A stretch of 64,000 nucleotides of DNA from Chalara sp. BL73 (taxonomy: Eukaryota > Ascomycota > Leotiomycetes > Helotiales): the NCBI GenBank assembly GCA_918026815.1, contig CAKJVC010000139.1:186001-250000 (forward strand). The letters are read 5' to 3'. Below, one piece after another: positions 22,798 to 34,114 of the stretch (within the stretch, counting starts at the first letter, position 1; the number at the start of each line of letters is the position of its first letter). The notes under the pieces were generated by a model. It ran no database searches, was not told the origin of the DNA, and was given only the letters and a program-made list of their open reading frames with translations. The position numbers and the translations under genes are program-made.

Positions 22798-23710
22798 CAG
22801 GCGTGTGTGAATGTTCAAGTCTTTACTGTATATTGACGGATCTCTGCTTTGGCATTGGGGCATGAACTGACGAACCGGTTTACTTGATTTGCGGAGTTGA
22901 ATTAGCACGACTGAAGAGGCGACACATGTGCATTATGGAAAGAGCACGGGTTCTCTTTTGGGAAAGATACCTTGTGTTCATGGCACGAACAATGCTTCGT
23001 TTTCCAGAACCGTGAGGTTTTTATTCGTGAGTCGAATGTTCAGTATTGAGTGACACACATTAAACCTGGGTTTCTGTACGGATTTCGTGCCATTATAAGA
23101 GCTACGTTTCTATGATTTATTCAGGAACATATGTGTAATCCTACATCCTGAGTGAGTGAAGCATGATATGACAGACTGGAAAGTATCACACATTTCGAAA
23201 CATCTACCGCCTTAACGGCTGGCACCTTGCAAGTCTTTCACAGGTATATCAACGATCTAAATACATTATATTACTCGAATACCAGTCCCGGAAGCACCCC
23301 AGACCTGCTGCCTCGATACATCCCGATTTTAGGTACGATTGATTTCAATCCCCATCAGCAGCCTCCTCAATCATCTATGCTCACAATTCTCGTGCTTAAA
23401 CGCCAGAAATAGGGTATTCACTATCAAACAACATGTCCCTGAGATAAACTTGGCGCAGCCAACCATCCCCTCCCACCGCACACGAAACACTTTCAACACC
23501 CCTTGATCGCACGACCTGTATCATATGGCGTCTCCTCCTTACACCTACCATTTACACATTCACTCCCTCCCCTTCCCCGCAAAAGTCATATATAGTCGTT
23601 CATAGAAAGCGCCGCAGGTTTAGTATCATCCGATCTTACATTAAAAAAGAGACAAAAATCAATTCTCGATAATAAGTCTACAAGAAAGTGCGAGATTACC
23701 ACATCATATC
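22798..23710. other. Intergenic, no gene seen
   Basis: About 900 bp with only one short plus-strand frame (23227-23412), which has no recognisable content. The right part should carry the promoter of the small membrane protein gene. Confidence 0.4.
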
Positions 23711-23740
23711 ATGACCACGCGCAAGCGCAGAGCTAGGTAA
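23711..23740 (+). promoter_or_regulatory. Candidate basic uORF (MTTRKRRAR)
   Basis: A nine-codon ATG-to-TAA frame ends 16 nt before the main ATG at 23757. Its peptide is strongly basic, a type of nascent chain that can slow ribosomes. Whether it is in the mRNA is not known. Confidence 0.35.
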
Positions 23741-23756
23741 AGAATTGCAAGCGGCG

Positions 23757-24005
23757 ATGGCTCAAGCTCAGACCCATGAGGGGATATGGGGGGAATGGAT
23801 GGAGTGGGCTAGGTGGGTTTGGGAGGCGAGATGGCTGGAGGACCCGTTTTGGTACCAGGTGTATCGGTATCTGGGGTTGGCGTTGGGGGTGTTTTTGATT
23901 ACTTACGGAAGGTGGATTTTCTTGAATACGAATCAACGGAACCAGCGGATGTTATTGTTTGAGGAGCCGGCAGCGGATAGAAGTGGCGGTGCAGATAGAG
24001 GCTAA
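23757..24005 (+). CDS. Small single-pass membrane protein, 82 aa
   Basis: I cannot name it. The first 40 residues are rich in Trp and acidic residues (EGIWGEWMEWARWVWEARWLEDPFW as a composition, residues about 8-32). One hydrophobic segment at about residues 37-54 (YLGLALGVFLITYGRWIF) is followed by a polar, Arg/Glu-containing tail (NQRNQRMLLFEEPAA). The frame is intronless with an in-frame ATG at 23757. Trp-rich amphipathic plus one membrane span suggests an ER or organelle membrane adaptor, but this is inference. It may be conserved in related fungi; a homology search would decide. Confidence 0.6.
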   Translation: MAQAQTHEGIWGEWMEWARWVWEARWLEDPFWYQVYRYLGLALGVFLITYGRWIFLNTNQRNQRMLLFEEPAADRSGGADRG

Positions 24006-24516
24006 GGGAAGCTTAAGGAGCGATAGGCGATCGGTGTATGTTGGGGAACAGGGATTGGTTTGTCTAGTGAGGTGGTTCACGATGGGACTTGAGCGACAGG
24101 AGAAGAATTAAGGATTGCGCTCGTATTCGCCTCGTTCGGGGAGATCGTAGGTGTTGCGTCAATGCTTACAACGTGAGATTAGAAGATTATGGAAGTTTCG
24201 ACCATGTATGGAACGGATTGTGGGGGAAAAGATAGACCAGAATTGTTTTGCCGTAGGACGAGTTTCTTAGTGTGGAAGATAGAGTTGTAAACTGAGAGGA
24301 ACAAGATTCTGATTTTCTTGACCTCTACAACGTATTCTGTTTCATTATCGGTCGTCGGACAACCTTTCCTGCGCTAATGCGTCGATAAGATATACCAGGG
24401 CAAAGTTTCACTCCGCCATGATTATACCAAATCTCCATAGGAATGAGATGTCTCATTGAGGAGCATTAGTCCAGTACCTGCTTCGTCAGTAATATTCGGC
24501 GATAGCGGAAGGACCC
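24006..24516. other. Convergent intergenic region
   Basis: About 510 bp between the stop codons of the small membrane protein gene and the esterase gene. Probably 3' UTRs; nothing else was seen. Confidence 0.4.
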
Positions 24517-25935
24517 TTACGGAAAGACCCAGGAAGGATCCTCAAGCGGCTCTTGCGCCCATGTCGGACCAACAACTGGGAGGATACCCCCAAGGAATAT
24601 CTTGTATCCATCACCAGTCAGATGTAGACCGTCGACTAGCAAGTTTCTCAAGACTTCACTGTCTCCGCTCTGGTTTCTAGGAAACTTTTGTGGATCGTCG
24701 CTGCCATACTATTAGCCCGGGCTCGTTCTTGTGGTAGATGAGCCGTATGGAAAGAGGATACTTACTCGTTTGCAGAAGCAGCAGCGCTGATGTTTTGCAA
24801 TGCGTTCCAGAGATCAATTAATTGCAACTTAGGACTTGCTGCTTCAGCCACAATTTCTCGAACTGTAGTGGCATATTGGCTGGTGAAATCGTTACGTCTG
24901 CTGACTTCAGTAAAGCCTTTTTTCTTATCTTCGACACCAAGATGAACTTCATTGACGATGGGAGGTGTGACGAGAAGAATGGTAGGATTGTGTGCTTTGA
25001 CTGAAGGATGGGTGATGATCTTTTTTAGATTCTCGCGGTACTCGGACAAAGGAATGTGCTGCTTGGTTGGGCAGTCTGGGAGACAGGCGTCGTTTGCTCC
25101 AAAGAGAATGAGCTTTCCGTGTTAGATGTGGGCTTGTTCATATTTTTACGACGGACATGGGCTTACAAGATAATCAACCTTAGCAGTGGAAGGATTTGGG
25201 ATGATATCTGGGAGAACTTTCAAGGCTTGAGCAGAATTATCTGAATCCTAGTTAACCTATGTTGTTTGAACGTACTAGGAAAAATATGCACTTACAACCG
25301 CTTAATCCTCTGTTGATGACACTAGACACGATTTATATTTAGTGAATTGGCTGTAGGAGGTGATATTCAGATCTCCTAAGACAATGCTGGCGAGGCAAGT
25401 GGAGAAAGCCAGGCATACGAGCTCTAACTTACTCGAGTCTTCGTGAACAGTCTGTGTCAGTATTAGTAACATGGAAGAAGGCAGATATTGTAGAGTTTGA
25501 ACTTGCGTTCTGCCAGTCCGGCGCCAAAATTATATCCACCATTGCTGAGGCAGCCAGCGTACTTGTGTTGAAATTAGCTACATGATAGAGTACAGAATTC
25601 GATGAGAAGAGATGGATCTCGAGATAAAAGATAAGATAGTCTGCATCAATATCGGGTAGCCAGTCGGGAAAGGAGCCAAAGCAGAGAGCGCCAGCCTGTT
25701 TTTGGATGCCATCCCCATCTTTTGTGACTTGTAATATCAAGGAAGGGCTATCAAGTGAGCGTAGAACTGGCTTCTTAGGGCATAGAATCATGTACCAAGA
25801 CATCCGACCTGTTAGCTAGGCTGGCTTACCTGAATTATGGAATCACCTGAAAGGTATGGTTAGAGGACGTTAGGATGGAGGAAGGGATTACTCACCAAAT
25901 AGGATGATCTGGGAATATTTCTTTTGTTCTGCCAT
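24517..25935 (-). CDS. iah1: SGNH/GDSL esterase, isoamyl acetate-hydrolysing type (IAH1)
   Basis: Hydrolyses short-chain acetate esters such as isoamyl acetate. Eight exons were assembled on the minus strand: 25896-25935, 25830-25846, 25507-25561, 25433-25451, 25296-25321, 25167-25240, 24766-25112 and 24517-24700, giving 253 aa, the usual family length. The catalytic serine block LFGDS (Ser16) is split by intron 1 and carried by a 17-nt exon. Further blocks: NRGLSGYNSAQALKVLP, LFGANDACLPD (oxyanion Gly/Asn), NLKKIITHPSVKAHNPTILL and VDGLHLTGDGY (catalytic Asp and His). Intron 3 (25452-25506) has a GC donor (GCAAGT) and a TACTAAT branch. Intron 2 is long (268 bp) and reads open for over 80 codons on the same strand, which I take as chance. 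Confidence 0.88.
25452..25506 (-). other. GC-AG intron in the iah1-type gene
   Basis: Splicing at GAAC|GCAAGT and CACAG|ACTG restores the family sequence LAEHCSRRLDVINRG. No GT donor nearby gives that frame. The branch region TACTAATACTGAC lies just before the acceptor. Confidence 0.8.
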
Positions 25936-26740
25936 CTTATATGCCGATACCAATCACTCCGTATGTAAACTGTCATGAAAAGTGATATGAGGACGTAGAA
26001 ACCAACAAGCAGAACTAGGAGGGAGGCACGGAAGCGGGCGCATCGGTTAATTTTAGAGTGTTTGAAGAGCCGCCGGGTCGGAATGTTTCTGTCGGATAGC
26101 TGGCTTTAGGCTGTGCAGATAGCCGAGTAAGGGGCGTCATTCTAGCGCGTTGATAGACCCTGTAACTTGCTTTTTCTCTACTTGCTACAGGGGCGCCAGA
26201 TGGTCAAACATTTCAGCATCCTGTTAGTTATTTTGCAATGATGAAAACCAACACATGATTGTTTCAAAGCCTCAAAGCTGTACCAAGTGATGGGGATCAT
26301 CGCGCCTAGATATTGTTGCCTGTGATGAGTCGTATAGGTCAGGAGAACGTTTTACGTGCCCAAAGGACTGTTTCCTGCGGTGTCACACACCGTCATACCG
26401 CTCGGAAATGCCTCCACAGCCACAGCTTCGATGATTCTTGCAGACCACGAGTAACCACTTGATTCACATATGTCTTGTACAAAGTTGCTCCTTTTATTGT
26501 AATTGAAGCAGCTGTAGGGTGCATATATAAATCTATCTACGTGTTTCCTATTGCGTCTTCTATTTTTGGTCTTGATCTTCCTTCCAGCTTCGGCCGCGTG
26601 ACAGCCTTAAACCTCCACTTCGAAGCTTGGAATTTCCATTTACGAGTTCCCCATTAACGCTCATTTTTCTTGACCACTTCCTGCTGCTGCTGTCCCCACT
26701 TGTTGCATGCTGGGAATGTGTTCATTCACATATCAATAAC
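25936..26740. other. Divergent intergenic region esterase/CLC
   Basis: About 800 bp between two start codons. A TATATAAA stretch lies at about 26,523, some 220 bp upstream of the CLC start. No other gene is seen. Confidence 0.4.
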
Positions 26741-29700
26741 ATGCAGTCTGAACCGCACTCTGCGGCCCCATCGAGTCCCATTTCCTCTCGTCGCGTGCGG
26801 ACCTCGAGCGTAGACAATGAGACGACTCCCTTATTGCTTCCGCAGAGCTCTACGGCCTCGAGGGGTAGACGTGGGCTGCGAATTCAAGTAAATATACCCC
26901 AGGGCTTGATTTATAGGTGATGGGCTAAATGGTGGCAGTCTGCGGTGGACTTGGGCACGCATCCACATTTATCTCGGAATGGTATGTATACTGCCTTCGT
27001 TTCAGTGCTGGAAACAAAACCTGACATGGCGTAGCAAGCTTCAAATCGACAAGAAACCACAGTCGTGCAGCATCATGGAGCACACGGTTAGTCAACTCGT
27101 TGACCGCGGACCGCCTTGCGTTCAAGGACCAGATGAGGGAGTCGAAAGGCTCCCTGGATGCCGATGATAGAGTCTGGTATGACCAGTTTACATCCACGGA
27201 CTGGGTACATGATAATATTGCGGATGCATATCGGGTCAAGGCGCTTCGAAGTCGAAAGGATATCAAGGGACAGATACTGAACTTTTTCGACGGAACACAA
27301 GGGTGGGTACTAAGTGCGTTGGTGGGATTCATCACGGCCGCGATTGCATATGCTGTAGACGTCTCTGAAGAACCTGTCTTCGACTGGAAGGATGGGTATT
27401 GTGCAAGAGGGCTATGGATTAGTGAAAAGGTGCGTATGCGCTATTTTTCCTTTTCAGACACTATGGCAACGCGAGCACGCTGCCATCTTGCTCCATCATC
27501 ATTCAGGATTAGGACTATCCTGCAAGGAGCTGCCCATTTGAATTTTATAGCACATCATAGGCATACTCTCGGAAGCAGTGCTAATTCTTAAATAGCGGTG
27601 TTGTCCCGGTGGTAAGCGTTGTGACGACTGGGAGCCATGGTCAAAAGTGATACGCATACCTCACGTCAACGAAGACATTGTCGAGTATGGCGTTTTTATA
27701 TTTCTCGTAGTTACTCTAGCTGCACTTTCTTGTCTGCTCACACTTACTACTAAGACGATTGTCCCTTCGACCTATCGAATTTCTACACTTGACGAAAATC
27801 TCGGAGCTACACTTCGTGAAAGGCTAGCTGTCGACGGGACAACAAGCCCAAGTCAGCCAGAAGATCCAGAGCTCTCCGCTCCTATGGTTTATTATTCTGC
27901 TGCTGGCTCTGGTGTGGCAGAAGTGAGAGTCATTTTGAGTGGATTCGTGTTGCACGGATTTCTAGGTGTCAAAACACTCGTCATCAAAACTGCTGCGTTA
28001 ATCCTAAGCGTTGCATCTGGCCTCAGCTTAGGCAAAGAAGGTCCATTTGTTCATATTGCTACCTGCGTGGGAAATATTGCATGCCGTATCTTTTCCAAAT
28101 ACGACAGCAATGACAGCAAACGCAGAGAGGTATTGTCTGCTGCAGCTGCGGCAGGAGTTGCTGTCGCTTTCGGTGCACCTCTTGGTGGTGTTCTTTTCTC
28201 TTTAGAGGAAGTTTCATATTTTTTTCCGGCGAAGACATTGTTCAGGACGTTCCTCTGTTGCATCTGCGCAGCATTGACTCTCAAATTTTTGGATCCTTAT
28301 GGCAACAGCAAGATCGTCATTTTCGAGGTTCGCTATATTACAGATTGGGAGTTCTTCGAATTGGGATCGTTTATATTCGTCGGAATGCTAGGTGGTTTCA
28401 TTGGAGCCATGTTTATCAAGGCTTCACGTAACTGGGCCCAATCCTTTCGCAGGATTCCGATCATCAAGAAGTGGCCTGTTTTCGAAGTTGTCATGGTTGC
28501 ATTGTTGACAGGTCTAGTCAGCTACTGGAATCGTTTCACAAAGGTACCAGTTGCAAAGCTGATGTATAATCTAGCTGCGCCATGCAGCGTGGGTAAGACT
28601 GATGATCTGGGGCTTTGCCCACAGGACATAGATGATATTTTCCCTGTTGTTCAACAACTCGCTATTGCTTTCATCATTAAAGGGACCTTGACAATAATCA
28701 CATTCGGCATAGTATGTTGTCCTTTCTTCGATTCGTTTATTATTCTGGCTCATTGAGGCGCACGTTCGATACTGACATTTAACACAGAAAGTTCCAGCGG
28801 GCATTTATGTACCGTCTATGGTGGTTGGTGGTTTGGGAGGTCGCCTCATTGGCCACTTGATTCAGTGGGTTGTCTTACGATTTCCAACATCTCCTGTGTT
28901 TGGCAACTGTGCAGCTTATGTTACCGGCCAATCATGCATCACTCCTGGTGTATATGCTCTCATTGCAGCTGGTTCTACAATGTGTGGTGTTACCCGACTC
29001 TCAGTTACTCTTGCCGTCATTCTGTTTGAGTTAACAGGTAGTCTTGACTACGTGCTTCCCTTCTCGCTTGCAATTTTGGTTGCGAAATGGACTGCAGATT
29101 GGCTTGAGCCGCTCAGCATCTATGTAAGTTTTTTCGCAGCTACTTTTAGCTCCGGGGCTCATATCCTGTGCAGGACCTATTGACGAATCTGAACTCGTAT
29201 CCCTTCCTCAACAACAAACATAAGCCCGTCTTTACGTCAGCTTTAGCAGATATCACGCACCGTCTCAGGGGAGAAAGAGTCATTGATATCTCATCGTCAC
29301 CGCTCATAGCAGCTACACGTCTCCGAGAAAAACTGAATATCTTACGTCTAGCAGGGGAAGTCGATGGTGGTCTCCCAATCATTAGAAATGATGTTCTAGT
29401 CGGCCTCATTCCAGCACCAGATCTTGAATTTGCTCTCGATAACTTACACAATGAGTCCACGAGTCTGTGTCTCATGGCATCAGTCAACATGATGGACTCG
29501 GATGACGAAGATCAACCTGACCCGACGGACTTTACGCCTTATATAGACCCGGCACCGCTGTCGCTTGATATCAGAAGCCCCATGGATTTGGTGTATGAAT
29601 GCTTCGTTAAGCTTGGGTTAAGGTATATTTGTGTGAGCAGGGATGGCAAGTTTGCTGGATTGGTAAAACATCTCTTGCCTTAGTTTCAGTTCTTTGCTAA

Positions 29701-29758
29701 TCGCGTCTAGGTACATAAGAAGACTTTCGTGAAGTACATGCGTGAGCTAGAAGGATAA
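26741..29758 (+). CDS. CLC-family voltage-gated chloride channel/antiporter
   Basis: Moves chloride, probably in exchange for protons, across an intracellular membrane (fungal Gef1-like proteins act in Golgi, endosome or vacuole). Seven exons: 26741-26887, 26939-26981, 27035-27429, 27596-28711, 28788-29123, 29174-29662, 29711-29758; 857 aa. A di-leucine-like TTPLLLPQ occurs in the N-terminal tail. CLC filter motifs: GSGVAEVR (the common GSGIP with Ala for Pro), GKEGPFVH with the gating Glu, and GIYVPSM. Two CBS domains fill the C-terminus; DGGLPIIRNDVLVGLI and LGLRYICVSRDGKFAGLV are their last strands. A large conserved Cys-rich lumenal loop (RCCPGGKRCDDWEPW) precedes the second half of the first repeat. 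The gene looks complete. Confidence 0.93.
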
Positions 29759-30450
29759 GCAGTGCTCATTTTGCATTGGAATAGTTGAACATCACAAGCA
29801 TTGGCATTGGCATTAGCACTAGGCAGGTTTTGGAGGGATTATAGCATTGGGAAAGGCGTTCGGTAGTATTGTATAATACCCTTTGTGGAAGACACATACA
29901 TATCTGCTGTTATTATCAGGTAGCATTGAGTTCGGTATTCTTTTCTGGGTTTTCTTCCATATACAAAAGGCTATAGGAAATGATAACATGTCTTTGTTCT
30001 CAATACTGATTGTATCCTAAATGAATGCGCCTCGCACCTCTTCCATAGAATAAGGCGACATTTCATGTATTGAGACTCAAATACTGAATTCTTTAGGCAA
30101 TATATGTCTCACCAACTGCAAGCACCTCCTTACTTTCCTTGGAGTGGTGCAGTGGTGTCCAATGATGGCTGGAATTGCGCCATCTAATGCAGGAGCGGAG
30201 TGTGTTGCATTCCTCAAAGGTAGCCCCTGCCTGATTCTTGATGGTCTTGTGAGGATAGGTAGAGGATCACCAGTCGCTATGGGAAAAGTATATAAGGCTC
30301 GTTCTGCGGCTTTAGCTCATTTCTTTCGTTTCATAGCCTCATAATCAAAGCCGGGCTGGATCAAAATATAGACAGTTCCAATCTTACATCCATGCAAACA
30401 AGTCTCATGCGCCATCCCGCGTATGCATTCTCCTTCCCATATCTCCAGGA
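29759..30450. other. Convergent intergenic region CLC/STE14
   Basis: About 690 bp between two stop codons. Contains no supported coding frame. Confidence 0.4.
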
Positions 30451-31344
30451 CTATCGTATAAACGGAATACCAATCCACGTCCGCTTTCGGTACTGCCCAT
30501 ACTCATCCCCGAAGAAACGTACCAGATGTGCCTCCTCTCCCGGTATCCTTGCGGCGAAGAATTTCCACAACACAAGCGCATATCCTGTGAAGCATATCGC
30601 ATTTCCCAGCATGAGTTGCGTCCCCAGGCCCCACCAGAAATACCCGAAGTAGCTTGGATGTCGCAAATGACTATATATGCCCGTGGTGATGAGGGCATGC
30701 GTGCGCGCTTTGCGGTGCTGCACGACGTGGTTGAAGGATTGGCCGGCGGTGATCATGGCTAACGACCGGACAGCCTGCATAGTAATTATGAGGACCAGGC
30801 CGAGGAAGGTAAGGAGATGGAATATGTGCACCGGGAGAACGTGGGGATTCGGGAAGAGCACGGTTCTAAGCAGGCACTCGGCGATCGCGAGAGTGTGTGC
30901 TATGTAATAGGCATGACCATTGGAGGTGAAGAGGAAGGATTGGGTCTCTGCGGTAGATGTGTTGTAGGTTGCTGTGGTCCAGAACTCGAGGAAGTGGAAG
31001 GCGGAGAGGGTGGTCACGAAGAGGGGCGCACGCCAGGCGGCAGAATTCGTGTAGAAGCGGATGTAGAGTGTTAGATGGAGGGATGCGGTAAATGATATCC
31101 CGAGAATGAGGGACCGAACCGCTATCCCAGAGAGAGATTTCGGCTGGTGGGGGAGGTATTGCTGTTCGAACATGTCAAGGATATAGTCGATATTGGTGGC
31201 TGCTGGCGGAGGAGATGGGGAGCGAGAGGGAGGATGGGCTGCACGTCCAAGCCCTCCGTGGTTGACAAGGTTAATGACATCGCGCGTTCGTGAGCGAGGT
31301 TCTTGATGGGTAGGGGGTTCGAAAGAGCTAGTTGAGGTGGCCAT
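30451..31344 (-). CDS. ste14: Protein-S-isoprenylcysteine O-methyltransferase (Ste14/ICMT)
   Basis: Methylates the C-terminal prenylated cysteine of CaaX proteins such as Ras and a-type pheromone in the ER membrane. Single exon, 297 aa from the ATG at 31344; the open frame continues 13 codons further, but only to a TTG. The N-terminal 60 residues are polar and Pro/Ser-rich, then about six hydrophobic segments. The ICMT signature is present: RHPSYFGYFWWGLGTQLML (AdoMet and carboxyl-binding region), then ARIPGEEAHLVRFFGDEYGQYRKRT with the conserved EE pair and the terminal TWIGIPFIR. All expected elements are present. Confidence 0.94.
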   Translation of the reverse strand: MATSTSSFEPPTHQEPRSRTRDVINLVNHGGLGRAAHPPSRSPSPPPAATNIDYILDMFEQQYLPHQPKSLSGIAVRSLILGISFTASLHLTLYIRFYTNSAAWRAPLFVTTLSAFHFLEFWTTATYNTSTAETQSFLFTSNGHAYYIAHTLAIAECLLRTVLFPNPHVLPVHIFHLLTFLGLVLIITMQAVRSLAMITAGQSFNHVVQHRKARTHALITTGIYSHLRHPSYFGYFWWGLGTQLMLGNAICFTGYALVLWKFFAARIPGEEAHLVRFFGDEYGQYRKRTWIGIPFIR

Positions 31345-32163
31345 GCTGGATAGGACTATGATGTGTTGTGAGCAAGACAACAACAGATGTCGCTTTACAG
31401 AGCTGGTACAATATCGGGGCTTCTTACCACTTCAAGAGATACTGTAAAGAGTGCTAAGGATGTCGAAGTAGGTCTTCACTGCAAGTCTTTGATCGTATAT
31501 CCAGATATCTGATTGTATAGCAAAGAAAGAGAAAAAGATTTTAGATCAAAAGGTATTAATACATTGAATGGGAAGATATGATGCTAGTACTCTTGCAGAG
31601 CATCTCTATCTACAGATAAAGATGGCCGTGCAAGAAACATAGAGAGTGTAGTTAGTATTGTTCTCTGGTCTTTCAGCAAAAGTTGCTGCTTCAGCCTTGT
31701 CAACGCTACGAGGTAGCGTCGCGAGAGCCTTGGGCAGAAAATTGCGCTATTCCTGTTTAGGCTTCTTGTTTTCGGGTAAATGAAGATTGTCTCGAGGGTC
31801 AAGGTGTGTCCAATGAGGCTTACATCTCATCGGTTAATTATTTTTTGCTTGTCTATCATGAAACCTAGAGGTATAGGAAGTATGACGAGAAGCATGCTTG
31901 AACTTAGTGCAAATTTGGTCTATTACCCAATGCCAAGCACTGACGAGAAGGGTTAGGAATCAAGTTTACTTATGAAGGCCGGATTGAATGCGAGAGAAGA
32001 CTTATCAGTGGGTGTTAATTTAGCAGAACCCCGGTTCGCCACTCAAGCTGACCTACACACCGCACAAATAAAGTTGTATATAAAAGGGGGTGAACGAATA
32101 AATTCTTGACTTTTCTCTCGGAATGTAAGATTACACGAACATCTATTAATTTCAATCAAAAAG
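31345..32163. other. Divergent intergenic region STE14/acetyltransferase
   Basis: About 820 bp between start codons. A 72-codon minus-strand frame (31584-31802) has no recognisable content. The right end carries a good TATA box, listed separately. Confidence 0.4.
32077..32086 (+). promoter_or_regulatory. TATA box of the acetyltransferase gene
   Basis: TATATAAAAG lies 78 bp upstream of the ATG at 32164, a normal distance for a fungal TATA box. Confidence 0.55.
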
Positions 32164-33159
32164 ATGGACAAGATTAATAATATTGAGAACGAGGCTCGTA
32201 TGGTGCGAGGAGAGCTGTATTATGCTTTCACTCCCACTTTGATAACAAAGAGAAACAGGTGTCATCATGCCTGTCATAGAGTGCGTAACAACAGTGATAA
32301 ATGGCATATCTGCTAATGTTGATAACTACCATGCTCTGGAGGCTGATTCGGATTACCTTTAGTTTAACATCGCTGGAGAGGCTCCTCGACGAGAACTTGT
32401 AAAGCTCTGGAGGGAGTAAGAACATTGTTTCGGTCTGCAATTTCAAAGACTGATTTGATATCTAGCGTTATAGATGATAAGTCACCTATTCCTCCACCAG
32501 GAAAAAGCCCAGATGAAGATGCAATCATCCTCCAGGACGAGCCGTACATCGATGGGCCTATCAAGGTCGATTATGGCACCAATCTTAGGTAATTCTGCAT
32601 ATTTCGAATGTCCTTACCACAAATGCTCATAATCCCAGATTGGGCAGAGGAGTTTATATAAACTTCAATGCCACCTTTTTGGACACTTGCTTAATTAGCA
32701 TTGGAGACCGCACCCTTATCGGTCCCAACTGCTCTTTCTTCGCAGCTACGCATCCTCTAGATCGTAAGTTGATTCTATATCTCTATTCCATATGTCTACC
32801 TTGACTCCTTTGAGCTTAAGTGTGAGGCAGTGAACACATGTTTTGAGGCACAATTTAAAGCGCTCATGATGCCACCAGTTCTAATTTGGTCTCTAGCATT
32901 CCTCCGCAATGGAACCCTGGGGCCCGAGTTGGGATCGCCAATCACCATAGGACCTGATTGTTGGTTTGGAGGCAACGTCACGGTCTGTCCAGGAGTCACT
33001 ATTGGCAGGGGTGTGAGCGTCGGAGCTGGGAGTGTGGTGACTAAGGATATCCCGGATTTCGTTGTCGTGGCTGGCAACCCAGCACGGATTATCAGAAAAA
33101 TAGTCCCAGAAGCGAAAGATCCGGCATTGGAAAGTTCAGAAATGGTCAAATTTGCTTAA
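32164..33159 (+). CDS. Maltose/galactoside-type O-acetyltransferase (hexapeptide repeat)
   Basis: Acetyl-CoA-dependent O-acetyltransferase of the NodL/LacA/Maa family; the natural acceptor in fungi is not established. Exons 32164-32280, 32363-32415, 32466-32588, 32639-32763, 32897-33159; 226 aa. The N-terminal Mac domain (about residues 10-60) reads [20 protein letters not shown] ... [10 protein letters not shown]. The left-handed beta-helix follows: [40 protein letters not shown] with the catalytic-type His, then [39 protein letters not shown] and the family end [10 protein letters not shown]. Intron 4 is 133 bp. The last 15 residues are a variable tail. Expression looks TATA-driven. It is convergent with the TMEM170 homologue, with 136 bp between stops. 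Confidence 0.9.
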
Positions 33160-33295
33160 TTACCGGATGTTTTTCCTATATAAATTTGAATTAATGTTAG
33201 TTATTCAATACATATATGTTCATGTCTCGCTGAATGGTTCTATCAAAGTCGACACCTACAATTATGGAGAGTCCATAAATAGAAATATATGCTTT

Positions 33296-33784
33296 TCAAA
33301 GACCACCATGAATCGAGAAAGAGGCCGCAAGCAAGGTCATAACGTTGATCACTGACCACAGCAATGGTATCCAGGTCGACATGTGGAAGTATCCGGCATT
33401 ATAGACAGCTCCCAGGCTAGGTTTCTATTAGCGGGCAGTTTCCAAGGACATAATTCTCGCAGTTACTGACATCAGTCCTACAAAGCACCCAGCCATAACA
33501 GCTTCCGCGCCGGCTACTACAGCATATACACCCACAATCGCCCACGCGTATTTCCAAACTGACTTTCCTTTGCCAACTTGCATGAGGATGGCATAGCCTG
33601 CGGCAGAAAGATGAAATATTGCATAAAGAATGAGCGTCCAGTAAAGGGTAAAGCGCATTACGTCGCTAGTGTTGTAGAGGTAGATCGGCTCGCCGGGCTT
33701 TGCATGCAGCGGCCAATATAGCGATGGGAAGCCCGGCGATACATAGTCGAGCGGTGCTGGATTCTCGACGCGTGTACTGGACAT
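33296..33784 (-). CDS. TMEM170-family integral membrane protein
   Basis: A small membrane protein of the TMEM170 family; the animal members affect ER sheet/tubule shape and nuclear pore assembly. Exons 33471-33784 and 33296-33416, 144 aa. The donor is GTCAGT and the branch GCTAAT lies before CCTAG; splicing gives VGLILGAVYNAGYFHMSTWI, which matches the family, whereas reading on from the first exon gives an unrelated tail. Three hydrophobic segments: FTLYWTLILYAIFHLSAAGY, WAIVGVYAVVAGAEAVMAG, and WIPLLWSVINVMTLLAASF. The 330-bp gap to PEX8 is a divergent promoter. Confidence 0.85.
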
Positions 33785-34114
33785 GGTTATGGGGATTGCA
33801 CATACGGGATCTGGAAAGCTACTTACTTTAATCTGACCATCGCGTGGATATATCGACCGCTGGCCTTCACGAGGAGGTGTGAGGGAGCTGGTTCGCGGCT
33901 CAAGGTCTGGGTGTAAGGTTCATTAGCCGTGCAGGGGTTGAGGTTGCACCAAATTCTCCAAGGCTGAGCCTCGGCTCTAGAATTCAGTTCCAGCCCAACC
34001 CTAAGTCTCAACAACCTTAGTCACAAATTACAACACATATCGAGACTTTAATTTGTTACAGCTTTCGAGTTTCCATGGGTTACATATAAGTGATCACACC
34101 TGTAATCTGTCAAC
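33785..34114. other. Divergent promoter TMEM170/PEX8
   Basis: 330 bp between two start codons; a short minus-strand open frame (33823-34014) has no recognisable content. Confidence 0.4.

Noticed and set aside
25429..25803. 124-codon minus-strand frame in the esterase gene
   Set aside because: It lies in another frame from the SGNH motifs, which splice neatly across it.
31345..31383. 13-codon extension of STE14
   Set aside because: It starts with TTG and the ATG at 31344 gives the normal family start region.
33428..33784. TMEM170 homologue as an unspliced 118-aa protein
   Set aside because: The last residues do not fit the family, while a GTCAGT donor and CCTAG acceptor restore the conserved C-terminal half.
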